The translations under genes were made by a program, and so were the position numbers. Below are positions 22,977-31,018 of a stretch of DNA of 33,041 nucleotides, in pieces. The stretch is from the NCBI GenBank assembly GCA_016869975.1, contig VGCZ01000049.1, positions 1 through 33,041 of the forward strand, read 5' to 3'. The notes beneath the pieces were generated by a model. That model was not told where the DNA came from. It saw only the letters and a list, made by a program, of their open reading frames with translations, and did not search any database. The stretch is from Alphaproteobacteria bacterium. Lineage in GTDB: Bacteria > Pseudomonadota > Alphaproteobacteria > Reyranellales > Reyranellaceae. How positions within the stretch are numbered: position 1 is the first letter of the stretch; each line of letters begins with the position of its first letter.

Positions 22977-24380
22977 TTAGGGGTTTGCGGCGCGCGCCGC
23001 CAGTGCGGTCGTGCGAATGGCGGCAAGGAAGGCGCCGACCGCCAGGGCGGCGGCGACGCCGAAGACAACCATGACGGCTGAAATCATGTCGTCCTGGCTC
23101 GCCGCGCGGGTGAAGCCGGCGAGATTGGCGACCAGGCCGGTGACGGCGCCGCCCACGGCGTAACCCGCTGATTGCACCGTGGGCAGCAGGCCGGAAGCGC
23201 GGTCGCGCTCGCCGTCGCCGGCCGCCTCCATGACGGTCTGGTTCAGGAAGCCCCAGGTGACGCCGAAGCCCGCGCCGACCGCGACCTGGGCCACGACCAG
23301 CAGCGCCACCATTTCGTAGCGGAACGCCAGCAGGGTGCCGACGAACCCAAGCGCCAGCAGGACCGGGCCGGCGCACACTGCGAGGCGCCGGCGGCCTGCG
23401 CTCAAGATGTTGGCGATCGGGATGGCCGCGCCGCTCCACGACAGCGCCATGATCGCGCCGATGGCGCCGGCCAGCGTCGGCGTGAAGCCCCAGAGCTTCT
23501 GCAACAGCAGCACGAGGTAGACGGTGGAAGCCGACTGCGCCATCGGCATCAACAGCACGACCCACAGGCCATTGCCGACGATGGTGCGCAAAGAAAAGGC
23601 GTCGCGCGGCATCAGCCGCGTGCCGCCACGACGATCGAGCAGCACGGCCGAGGTCAGCAGGATCGCGGCCGCCACCAGCAATGCGGCCGAGACCTGGACA
23701 TCGCGCGCGATGCTGGCCAGCGAGACCAGCATGATGCCGACGCCGATGATCGCGAGCCTGGTCATCGGCAACGAGAAGCGGCCGGGCTCCGGCGCGGCGC
23801 GCGGCACGACCCAAAGCACAAGGGCGATGAAGATCGCCGCCAGGGGCACGTTGACGAGAAAGGCGGCGCGCCAGGAGATGTATTGCGTGAGCGCGCCGGC
23901 GAGCAGCGGCCCGCCGAAACCGGCGATCGCCCAGACCACCGCTTCGACGCCGAACACCTTGGGCACGAGCTTGAGCGGATAGAGCTCGATGGTCAGCACC
24001 GAGACCAGGCCGGCAACGATGCCTTGACCCACGCCCTGCAGGGCGCGGCCGACCAGTACTTCGGGCATGGTCGAGGCGACGCTGGCGACGACCGAGCCGA
24101 GCATGAACACCATCGCGGCCGCCGCCAGCGCGAGCCGCGCGCTGAAGCGGCGCTTGAGCAGCGCCGAGGACGCGCCGCTCATGATGGCGAAGACCAGATA
24201 GACCGTGAGCGACCAGGAGATCAGCGCCAGGCCGTCGAGCTCCTGCACCGCGGTCGGCAGCGCCGTGGCCACCAGGAAGGTGTTGAAGGCGTATAGCGCC
24301 ACGCCCAGGCACAACGTCGCCGTCGTCGCCAGATAGGTCGGACGAAATACCTCGCCCCAGCCACCGCGTTCTTCCGCCAT
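22977..24380 (-). CDS. MFS transporter, DHA2 (14-TM drug/proton antiporter) type
   Basis: Major facilitator protein of 467 residues with about 14 hydrophobic helices. The motif GRALQGVGQGIVAGLVSVLTIELYP (about 112-136) is the motif-C-like antiporter helix pair, and the loop-2 region SSALLKRRFSARLAL (about 70-85) is the decayed motif A. The ATG at 24378-24380 begins 27 bases downstream of a palindromic repeat. It lies 52 bases before HyuB on the same strand, so it is probably in the hydantoinase-TRAP operon, acting in either uptake or export. I infer export because the antiporter motif is present. The ligand is unknown. Confidence 0.88.
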   Translation of the reverse strand: MAEERGGWGEVFRPTYLATTATLCLGVALYAFNTFLVATALPTAVQELDGLALISWSLTVYLVFAIMSGASSALLKRRFSARLALAAAAMVFMLGSVVASVASTMPEVLVGRALQGVGQGIVAGLVSVLTIELYPLKLVPKVFGVEAVVWAIAGFGGPLLAGALTQYISWRAAFLVNVPLAAIFIALVLWVVPRAAPEPGRFSLPMTRLAIIGVGIMLVSLASIARDVQVSAALLVAAAILLTSAVLLDRRGGTRLMPRDAFSLRTIVGNGLWVVLLMPMAQSASTVYLVLLLQKLWGFTPTLAGAIGAIMALSWSGAAIPIANILSAGRRRLAVCAGPVLLALGFVGTLLAFRYEMVALLVVAQVAVGAGFGVTWGFLNQTVMEAAGDGERDRASGLLPTVQSAGYAVGGAVTGLVANLAGFTRAASQDDMISAVMVVFGVAAALAVGAFLAAIRTTALAARAANP

Positions 24381-24406
24381 GCCGCCGCGCCTATCGCATC
24401 AGGCTT

Positions 24407-24508
24407 CGACCTCACCCTGAGGAGCGTCACGAAGGGTGGGCAACCTGCTCGATTTCTGTGGCCCATGCTTCAAGACGGCCGCGAAGCGGCCTCCTCAGCA
24501 TGCGGTCG
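24407..24508. repeat. Dispersed palindromic repeat between HyuA and MFS genes
   Basis: Terminal arms 24407-24424 and 24491-24508 match at 15 of 18 positions, and a perfect 6-bp hairpin GGCCGC-GAA-GCGGCC lies at 24477-24491. The pattern (CTGAGGAG ... CTCCTCAG with an internal hairpin, about 100 bases) matches a class of alphaproteobacterial intergenic repeats known to me. It fills the whole HyuA-MFS gap and could attenuate or process the operon RNA. Confidence 0.65.
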
Positions 24509-24520
24509 TGGTAAACCTCG

Positions 24521-26614
24521 TCACGCCCGCCGCCGCTCCAGCGTGATGCCGCCGGCGTTGTCGAGCCAGGCGTCGAACAGCGCCGAGACGAAGGTCGAGG
24601 TCTCGTCCTCGGCGATGATCGCCGGGCCTGGCACGACGCCGCCGGGCTTCATATCGCCGCGCCAATACACCGGCACGTCGACGCGCTTCGACAGGCGCGC
24701 GTCGTAGAAGGCGCGGCTGCCGATCGGCTTGGGTCCCGCGCCGCGTGACGGGTCGGCGACGGCATCAGGCCGCGTCGCCTCGGTCGAGACCGTCACCGAC
24801 CAGCTCAGTACCTCGATGACGGCGTTGGGGATGAAGCGCTCGAAGAGCTGCGCGTATTCCTTCTCGTAGGCGCTGCGCATCGTGGCGGCGTCGGCACCGG
24901 TCAACGGCCGCGCCGGCAGCGGCACGACGATCTCGTGGCCCTGGCCGAGATAGCGCATGTAGGCGACGCGGGTCTCGAACACCGGCCGGCCGGCGGCGCC
25001 GGGCGCCACCAGCGCCTGCGCCTCCGCGCTCATCGCCTCGATCACGGCGTTGGCCGCGGCGGCGTCGAAGCGGTCGAGCCGCATGTAGCGGCTGCGCACC
25101 AGTTCGTAGGCCACCGGCGCGCGCAGGAAGCCCACCGCCGAGCCGACGCCGGCATTGGCCGGCACGACGATGCGGGCGATGCCGAGCTTCTCGGCCAGGC
25201 GCGAGGCGTGCAGCGGTGCCGCGCCACCGAAGGCGATCAAGGTGTGCTCGCCGATCACCGCGCCGCGCTCGACGGCATGCACGCGCGCGGCGTTGGCCAT
25301 GTTCTCGTCGACGATCTCGCCCACGCCGTACGCGGCCGTCTCGCTGCCCAGCGACAGAGGCTGACCGACCGCGCGATCGACGGCGCCGCGCGCCGCCTCG
25401 ACGTCGAGCGCGATGGTGCCGCCGGCGAAGCGCGCCGGATCGATCTTGCCCAGCACGACGTCGGAATCGGTCACCGTTGGCAGCATGCCGCCGCGGCCAT
25501 AGCTCGCCGGGCCGGGCTCGGAGCCGGCGCTGTCGGGTCCGACGGTGATGCGGCGCAGCTCGTCGACGCGCGCGATCGAGCCGCCGCCGGCGCCGATCTC
25601 GACCATCTCGATCACCGGCACGCGCACCGGCAGGCCGCTGCCCTTGAGGAACCGCGCGGCGCGATCGACCTCGAAGGCGCGCGACTTGAACGGCGTGTAC
25701 TCCTGGATCAGGCAGATCTTCGCCGTCGTGCCGCCCATGTCGAAGGACAGCACCTTGCGCTCGCCGCGCTCGGCGGCGACGTTGGCGGCGAGGATCGCGC
25801 CGCCGGCGGGTCCGGACTCGACAAGACGGATGGGAAAGCGCCGCGCCGTCTCCAGCGCCGTGAGACCGCCGCCCGAGGTCATCAGGTAGACCATGCCCTT
25901 GAAGCCTTCGGCGGCGAAGCCGTCGCGCAGCCGCGCCAGGTAGCCCGCCATCAGCGGCTGGATGTAGGCGTTGGCGATGGTCGTCGAGGTGCGGTCGTAC
26001 TCGCGCACCTCCGGACAGACTTCGCAGCTCAGGGTCAGCGACAGCGACGGCAGCATCTCGCGCAGAATCTCGCCCGTCCGCCGCTCGTGCGCCTCGTTGG
26101 CGTAGGAATGCAGATAGGTGATCGCGACCGACTCGACGCCGGCTTCGGTGAGCTTCGGCACCAGCGCGCGCACGGCGGACTCGTCGAGCCCCAGGCGCAC
26201 GGCGCCGTGCACGTCGACGCGCTCGGGCACGGTGAAGCGCAGCGCGCGCGGCACCAGCTGGCGCGGCTTCTCGATGAATACGTCGTACTGGTCGTAGCGG
26301 CTCTCGTAGGCGATCTCGATCGTGTCGCGAAAGCCATCGGTGGCGATCAGCGCCGTCTTGGCCCCCTTGCGCTCGATGATGGCGTTGGTCGCCAACGTCG
26401 TGCCGTGGACGAAGACGTCGATGTCGGCGAAGCCGACTCCGGCGTCGGCGAGGATAGCGCGCGTGCCGTCGAGCACGCCTTGCTCCGGCGCGCGCGGCGT
26501 CGTCAGCACCTTGCGCGTCAAGCGCCTGCCGTCCCGCCCCGCCTCGCCGATTTCCAGCACTATGTCGGTAAACGTGCCGCCGATATCGACGGCCAGACGC
26601 GTGGATGACGCCAC
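24521..26614 (-). CDS. Hydantoinase A / 5-oxoprolinase alpha-type subunit
   Basis: ATP-binding subunit of 697 residues of a hydantoinase or 5-oxoprolinase. The acetate/sugar-kinase-like phosphate motif DIGGTFTD is at 10-17, with VHGTTLATNAIIERKG (69-84) and a second phosphate site FDMGGTTAKI (291-300). EIGAGGGSIA (about 345) and a late FGGAAPLHA (about 465) complete the typical pattern. The start is a GTG at 26612-26614, preceded at 6 bases by AGGGG after an A-run. This is the first gene of the minus-strand operon and diverges from a small lipoprotein gene. The products would phosphorylate and open a cyclic amide, with HyuB giving the hydrolase part. Substrate is not identified by motifs. Confidence 0.94.
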   Translation of the reverse strand: MASSTRLAVDIGGTFTDIVLEIGEAGRDGRRLTRKVLTTPRAPEQGVLDGTRAILADAGVGFADIDVFVHGTTLATNAIIERKGAKTALIATDGFRDTIEIAYESRYDQYDVFIEKPRQLVPRALRFTVPERVDVHGAVRLGLDESAVRALVPKLTEAGVESVAITYLHSYANEAHERRTGEILREMLPSLSLTLSCEVCPEVREYDRTSTTIANAYIQPLMAGYLARLRDGFAAEGFKGMVYLMTSGGGLTALETARRFPIRLVESGPAGGAILAANVAAERGERKVLSFDMGGTTAKICLIQEYTPFKSRAFEVDRAARFLKGSGLPVRVPVIEMVEIGAGGGSIARVDELRRITVGPDSAGSEPGPASYGRGGMLPTVTDSDVVLGKIDPARFAGGTIALDVEAARGAVDRAVGQPLSLGSETAAYGVGEIVDENMANAARVHAVERGAVIGEHTLIAFGGAAPLHASRLAEKLGIARIVVPANAGVGSAVGFLRAPVAYELVRSRYMRLDRFDAAAANAVIEAMSAEAQALVAPGAAGRPVFETRVAYMRYLGQGHEIVVPLPARPLTGADAATMRSAYEKEYAQLFERFIPNAVIEVLSWSVTVSTEATRPDAVADPSRGAGPKPIGSRAFYDARLSKRVDVPVYWRGDMKPGGVVPGPAIIAEDETSTFVSALFDAWLDNAGGITLERRRA

Positions 26615-26784
26615 CCCGGACCCCTTTTTTCATCACGACTTCGTGTCAGCGCGGCGACACTAGTGGCCCAGGCGAGGCGCGGCAACCCGCCGCGCACGCT
26701 CCCGTCATCGTGAGGGAGATTGAGTGGCCGGCGACGCCATGTGCGCGGAGAGTGGAGGCCACGACAAACCCAGGGGTGACCGCC

Positions 26785-26916
26785 ATGGTCCGTGTCCTGC
26801 TCATCGCCATCGTCTCGCTCGCCGCGCTCGGTGCCTGCTCGCAAACCACCGACACCGGGTCGACCAATCGGCACGCCGGCAGCGGCCCGCCCTTCTCCTC
26901 GCGCATCCTGCCGTAG
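26785..26916 (+). CDS. Small lipoprotein, unknown function
   Basis: A 43-residue protein: signal peptide MVRVLLIAIVSLAALGAC with a lipobox LGAC (cysteine at 18), then a short polar tail of about 25 residues ending SSRILP. A good AGGGGTGA site precedes the ATG at 26785. The codons before the ATG in this frame are not plausible. It diverges from HyuA and lies 131 bases before a second lipoprotein with an identical LGAC lipobox. The tail is too short to carry a fold, so the function is unknown; it may be a membrane anchor or an immature or decayed gene. Confidence 0.6.
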   Translation: MVRVLLIAIVSLAALGACSQTTDTGSTNRHAGSGPPFSSRILP

Positions 26917-27047
26917 GGCGGCCGAGACGCGCCGTTACACATTGCCGTCGATCGACCCTGATTTGGTCCCGCGAAGGACTTGATCCGCCGCCACCTTCGG
27001 AGCGTCGGACGCGCTTGGCGCGCGCCGCCACGTCGAAGGAGGACGCC

Positions 27048-27260
27048 ATGTTCCGTGCTGTTGTGATCGCCGCTGGCGCCGCGACCGTGCTCGGCGCGTG
27101 CACTGTCATCAACGAGCCCTATGACGGTCGCGGCACCTACTACAACCCGCCGGGCTGGGTCGACCGCGACCGCGATGGCCGTGACGACCGCGTCGAACGG
27201 CGCGAGCGCTATCAGGGTGGCTACTATGACCGCTGGGGCAACTGGCACCGCTATCGCTAG
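27048..27260 (+). CDS. Small lipoprotein with an EF-hand-like loop
   Basis: A 70-residue lipoprotein: signal peptide with LGAC lipobox (Cys18), then a tail rich in Asp, Arg and aromatic residues. Residues 39-50 read DRDRDGRDDRVE, which fits the 12-residue EF-hand loop (acidic at 1, 3, 5; Gly at 6; Glu at 12), although position 8 is Asp rather than a hydrophobic. The end, GGYYDRWGNWHRYR, is aromatic and basic. AGGAGGA precedes the ATG at a good distance, and a hairpin with a T/C-rich tail follows the stop. Metal binding is inferred from this pattern alone. Confidence 0.75.
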   Translation: MFRAVVIAAGAATVLGACTVINEPYDGRGTYYNPPGWVDRDRDGRDDRVERRERYQGGYYDRWGNWHRYR

Positions 27261-27279
27261 GGCTCGCCGAAGCCGGGAC

Positions 27280-27301
27280 GGGCGCCGCCGACGCGGCGCC
27301 C
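27280..27301 (+). terminator. Rho-independent-type terminator
   Basis: A perfect 9-bp stem GGGCGCCGC / GCGGCGCCC (27280-27288, 27293-27301) with a CGAC loop is followed by TTCTCCTTT. It begins 20 bases after the lipoprotein stop and lies before a convergent MFS gene. Confidence 0.8.
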
Positions 27302-27311
27302 TTCTCCTTTC

Positions 27312-28550
27312 TCAGGTCAGCGCATCCTCGTAAGCGCGCAGTGACGGCACCGCCGAGCACAGGATGGTCGCGAGCTGGATACTGAACCCCGCCGTGGCGG
27401 CCCAGATCGCGGCTTCGACGCCATAGGCACTGCCGATCAGGCCACCGGCCAGCGCGCCAATGAAGCGCGAGCCGTACTGGATGAGGAACTGGATCGCGAT
27501 CACCTGGCCCAGGATCCACGGCGGTGTCACGGTCTGGCGCAGCGTCGTCTGGCCGACCGTCCAGTACATCGGGCCCAGCCCGAGCAGGAACATCGCCACC
27601 GCCGCCTGGACGACGCCGCCGCCGACCAGCGGCGACACCATCAGCACACCTGCCACCGAGATCGCCGGACCGCTGGCGATAAACAGGCCCGCGGGCATGC
27701 GGCGGCCGACATGGCCCGCCGTCAGCGCCGCGACGATCATGCCGGCGCCGTTGGCGGCCAGCATGACGCCGATCGCCGCCGCCGACAGGCCGAGCGTGCG
27801 GCCGGCGTAGAGCACCAGCACCGTCACCAGGATCGACCAGCTGATCGCCCAGCCCATCGCCGTGATCGCGATCGGCCTGAGGTGACGATCGCGGGCGACG
27901 AAGGACAGGCCCGCGCCCAGCTCGCGCCAGCGCGGCAGCCGCTTGCCGCCGGCCGCGACGGCGACGCGCGCCTGGCGCACCAGCTTCGCCGCCGCCGCCG
28001 ACAGCACGCCCGAGATCAGCAGTGCCGCCACGGGCGTGACGATCGACAGCAACAAGCCGGCCAACGCCGGGCCAGCCGCTGTGGCGCCGGCGCGCGCCAG
28101 CTCCATGCGCGCGTTGGCGGCGGCCAGGGCCTCGCGCGGAACCAGGGACGGGACATGCGCTTGCGCGCCCACGCTGAAGACGCAGGTGGTGGCGGCGAGC
28201 GCGAAACCCAGCGCGCCGAGCAATGGCAGGCTCAACCAGCCCGCCCAGGCGAAGCCGGCGCCCAGCGCCAGCAACGCGGCGCGCGCCGCCTCCGACGCCG
28301 CCATCACCTTGGCGCGGTCGAGACGATCGACCAGCACGCCCACCGGCAGCGCCAGCAGCAGCCAGGGCAGGGTCTGCAGCATGTTCAGCGCACCCATGTC
28401 GGCGGCGTCGGCGCCGAGCAGCAGCACGGCGACCAGCGGGATCGCCGCGAAGGCGATCTGGTCGGCGCCATGCGCCAGGGCGGCCGAGATCCATAGCGGC
28501 GCGAATGGCGCGGCTGGACGGGAAGTGGAGGCAACGCTTGTGTCGCTCAT
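27312..28550 (-). CDS. MFS transporter (EntS/MFS_3-like)
   Basis: Twelve-helix major facilitator of 412 residues. Motif A-like LPVGVLVDRLDRAKVMAASE (about 73-92) lies between helices 2 and 3, and SLVPREALAAANARMELARAGATAAGPALAGLLLS (about 135-170) is the pattern seen in the EntS-type exporters. The gene converges on the small lipoprotein gene. An ATG at 28548-28550 is used; a GTG two codons earlier is the alternative, and neither has a clear ribosome site. A second MFS gene is 59 bases upstream on the same strand, so the two may form one transcript. The substrate is unknown; siderophore or drug export is possible but unproven. Confidence 0.85.
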   Translation of the reverse strand: MSDTSVASTSRPAAPFAPLWISAALAHGADQIAFAAIPLVAVLLLGADAADMGALNMLQTLPWLLLALPVGVLVDRLDRAKVMAASEAARAALLALGAGFAWAGWLSLPLLGALGFALAATTCVFSVGAQAHVPSLVPREALAAANARMELARAGATAAGPALAGLLLSIVTPVAALLISGVLSAAAAKLVRQARVAVAAGGKRLPRWRELGAGLSFVARDRHLRPIAITAMGWAISWSILVTVLVLYAGRTLGLSAAAIGVMLAANGAGMIVAALTAGHVGRRMPAGLFIASGPAISVAGVLMVSPLVGGGVVQAAVAMFLLGLGPMYWTVGQTTLRQTVTPPWILGQVIAIQFLIQYGSRFIGALAGGLIGSAYGVEAAIWAATAGFSIQLATILCSAVPSLRAYEDALT

Positions 28551-28609
28551 GGCCACGACATAAGGCCGTCGCCCGCATCGCGGCCATCCGCGATCCGGCG
28601 GTGAACTGC

Positions 28610-29818
28610 TTAACGGTGACGCCTTGCGTAGCGTGCCAGGAGCACCATGGCGATCAGGCAGCCCACCGCCATCGCCAGCCCGGCCCAGGTCATCACATCA
28701 GGCCCCTGGCGCTGCAGCAGCGCCGCGAAGACGACCGGCGAGGCGGCGAAGATCAGGTTCTGCGGTGTCGTCAGCCGGCCGGTCCAGGTGCCGTATTCGC
28801 CGCGCCCGAACAGCGCCAGCGGGATGGTGGCGCGCGCCAGGGTCATCAGGCCGTTGCTGACGCCGTAGCACGCCACGAACATCGCCGCCGCCCAGACCGA
28901 GCCGCCGCCGATCAGCATGGCGACGAAGCCCAGCGGCATCACCGCCGCTGACACGAGCGCGGTGATCGTCGCCGGATAGCGGCCGCCAAACATGAACTCG
29001 ACGATGCGCGCCGCCGCCTGGATGGGCGCGGCGAGCGTGGCGATGAACACCGCGGTCGTCGGCGACAGGCCGCTGGCCTTCAGCAGCTCGATGATGTTGA
29101 GCGCCACGCCCCAGGAGATCATGCCGGCGAAGGCGAGCACCGTGGCCAGCAGCCAGAAGGCGCCGCGTCGGGCGCGCGGCGGCAGTCCCTCTTCCATCGC
29201 CGTGCCGTCGGCCGACAGGCGCACGGGAATCCGGCGACGAAGCACCGCGAGGTGGATCGGCACGCAGATCAGGAGGTGCATGGCCGCGAACAGCAGCGTG
29301 GTATGGCGCCAGCCGATCATCGGCTCGAGCCAGCTGGCCAGCGGCCAGAAGAAGAACGACGGCAAGCCGGTGAAGAACAGCAGCACGGACACCGCGCGGC
29401 GTGCGCTCGGTCCGGCGACCTGCACCAGCGAGGCCTGCGTACCGGCGCCCAGGGTCATCGGCGTGGCCAGCCCGATCAGCGCCCAGCCGATGAAGTAGAG
29501 GATCGGCCCGTGCGCCAGCGCGATCAGGACCAGCGCCACGGCCAGCAGCACGGAGCCGGCGACCATGATGGCGCGCCCGCCCATGCGGTCGATGCGCCGG
29601 CCGACGCGCGGCGCCACCAGGGCGCTGGCCAGGAGCTGCATCGAGATGCCGCCGAACAGCACCTCCATCGAAACGCCGATCGACGGCGCCATCACCGAGC
29701 CGAGTACCGCCGGCAGGTGGAACGTCGTGCCCCAACCGATGATCTGCGTCACCGCCAGCCCGGCGACGGCGCGGCGCGACACGCCGTCGAGACGCCGCGG
29801 ATCCGATCCCTCGTTCAT
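28610..29818 (-). CDS. MFS transporter
   Basis: Twelve-helix major facilitator of 402 residues. The loop between helices 2 and 3 reads APRVGRRIDRMGGRAIMVAG, a motif A variant. The first helix IIGWGTTFHLPAVLGSVMAPSIGVS resembles MFS proteins near amino-acid or aromatic catabolism genes. The ATG at 29816-29818 is used; the frame continues 46 codons further, but that stretch is an interspersed palindromic repeat, so it is not coding. No ribosome site is clear. It lies upstream of a second MFS gene on the same strand. The substrate is unknown. Confidence 0.86.
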   Translation of the reverse strand: MNEGSDPRRLDGVSRRAVAGLAVTQIIGWGTTFHLPAVLGSVMAPSIGVSMEVLFGGISMQLLASALVAPRVGRRIDRMGGRAIMVAGSVLLAVALVLIALAHGPILYFIGWALIGLATPMTLGAGTQASLVQVAGPSARRAVSVLLFFTGLPSFFFWPLASWLEPMIGWRHTTLLFAAMHLLICVPIHLAVLRRRIPVRLSADGTAMEEGLPPRARRGAFWLLATVLAFAGMISWGVALNIIELLKASGLSPTTAVFIATLAAPIQAAARIVEFMFGGRYPATITALVSAAVMPLGFVAMLIGGGSVWAAAMFVACYGVSNGLMTLARATIPLALFGRGEYGTWTGRLTTPQNLIFAASPVVFAALLQRQGPDVMTWAGLAMAVGCLIAMVLLARYARRHR

Positions 29819-29862
29819 TGCCGCGCAGCCTAGAGCAATGTCCGGGCGAGTTGAATCACCTC

Positions 29863-29952
29863 CGTCATCGCGAGCGCGGCGAGGGATCTCTTCGGAAGCG
29901 CCGGCGCGCCTGGGAAGACACCCTTGGACCCCTCGGCGGGCTCGGGATGACA
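29863..29952. repeat. Two-armed CGTCATC...GAGC palindromic repeat
   Basis: Arms 29863-29883 and 29932-29952 pair at 17 of 21 positions. The left arm, CGTCATCGCGAGCGCGGCGAG followed by GGATCTC, belongs to the same type as the single-arm copy at 14885-14912. It lies in the 208-base gap between the RlmM-like gene end and the MFS start, which otherwise shows nothing I can name. Confidence 0.55.
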
Positions 29953-30026
29953 GCAAGCGCAGAGCTGGTGTCGGGCTTGCGTTATCGCGTTGTACGACGA
30001 GAGGAAGTCGAGCTTCCCCCTCGCCG

Positions 30027-30932
30027 CTACCGCAGCAGCGCCCAGGTCAGCTCGTGCTTGTTGTGGTGCAGGTGGAACAGCCGGCTCCCTGCAATCGCGG
30101 CGAAGGCGGCGGCGGTGTCGTGGTCGGTCTCGCCCTGGAACTTGATGGTGCAGACGAAGTTGCGCACGCGACCCTGCTCCATCCAGCGCCGCACCAGCGC
30201 CAGGAGCCGCGCCGGATAGCAGATGATGTCGCTGAACAGCCAGTCGACCGGACCGACGCTCGCCGGGTCGAGCGCGAACGCACTCTCGCCGCGCCAATCG
30301 ACGCCCGGCATCGCCGCGACCTTGGGATCGAGCGGCGCCTTGTCGATCGCCAGCACCGCCGCGCCCAGCGACGCCAGAACCCAGGTCCAACCGCCCGGCG
30401 TGGCGCCGAGATCGAGGCAGCGCGCGCCGGGTCCCGGTCGCACGCCCAGCCGCGTCAACGCTTCCCAGAGCTTCAGATAGGCGCGGCTCGGCGGACCCTC
30501 GCGGTCCTCGACGAAGGCGACTTCACCGTTGGGAAACGGCGACGCGCAGCGCGCCGCGCACAGCAGGCGATCCGGCGCCAGCAACGTCCACGATCCCAGC
30601 GGCGCGGTCGGCGCCTCGGCGGGAAACACCAAGGGCTTGGCGGAGACGTGGGGCAGCCGCTCCTGGATCAGCGCCGCGCGCCGCACGTGGACAGGCGCGT
30701 ACATCGCCCAGTTGCGCTGGATGGCACGCAGCTTCGACGCGGCGTCACCGATGGAGGCGATGGCGATCTCCTCGGCGTCGAGCCAGCTGTTCGCGGCCCA
30801 GGCCGGCATCGCCGCGGCGTCCTCGCACACGAACAGCCGGCCATGCTCGGCGCGCACCGCGACACCAAGACGGCGCAGCTCCTCGCGAAGCTGCGCCTCG
30901 AAGCCTTCGGCGGCGAGATGGGCGCTCGTCAT
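30027..30932 (-). CDS. RlmM-type 23S rRNA 2'-O-ribose methyltransferase
   Basis: SAM-dependent methyltransferase of the FtsJ/RrmJ fold, 301 residues. RlmM methylates C2498 in the peptidyl-transferase centre of E. coli 23S rRNA. LDLGATPGGWTWVL (173-186) is the SAM loop, and the K-D-K-E catalytic tetrad is intact: K154, D235 (FSDI), K264 (TIKFQG) and E294 (KHELTW). The N-terminal 100 residues are shorter than in gammaproteobacterial RlmM (about 360), so the THUMP-like part may be reduced. The ATG at 30930-30932 is used. A perfect hairpin upstream separates it from the TPR gene. A target other than C2498 is possible. Confidence 0.86.
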   Translation of the reverse strand: MTSAHLAAEGFEAQLREELRRLGVAVRAEHGRLFVCEDAAAMPAWAANSWLDAEEIAIASIGDAASKLRAIQRNWAMYAPVHVRRAALIQERLPHVSAKPLVFPAEAPTAPLGSWTLLAPDRLLCAARCASPFPNGEVAFVEDREGPPSRAYLKLWEALTRLGVRPGPGARCLDLGATPGGWTWVLASLGAAVLAIDKAPLDPKVAAMPGVDWRGESAFALDPASVGPVDWLFSDIICYPARLLALVRRWMEQGRVRNFVCTIKFQGETDHDTAAAFAAIAGSRLFHLHHNKHELTWALLR

Positions 30933-30982
30933 CGCCGCCGGTGTGGCGGCGATGACGAGATTCGTCCAGTGCGTTCTTTGTT

Positions 30983-31008
30983 CTTCTCCCCGCCTTCGCG
31001 GGGAGAAG
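30983..31008. terminator. Perfect 11-bp CTTCTCCCCGC hairpin
   Basis: Arms 30983-30993 and 30998-31008 with a CTTC loop lie between the TPR stop (31019) and the RlmM start (30932). The stem equals part of the 17050-17081 hairpin, so they belong to one repeat type. No T-run follows on the minus strand. It probably ends the TPR message or stabilises it. Confidence 0.6.
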
Positions 31009-31018
31009 GATTCTGCTC

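Noticed and set aside
24935-26608. A 557-codon plus-strand frame opposite HyuA
   Set aside because: High-GC antisense frame with His/Arg/Asp-rich low-complexity translation and no motif; HyuA on the other strand has full family motifs.
26698-26725. CCGTCATCGTGAGGGAG as another repeat copy
   Set aside because: Matches only about a dozen bases and has no partner arm.
29819-29956. 46-codon extension at the start of the second MFS gene
   Set aside because: The stretch is mostly the palindromic repeat at 29863-29952.
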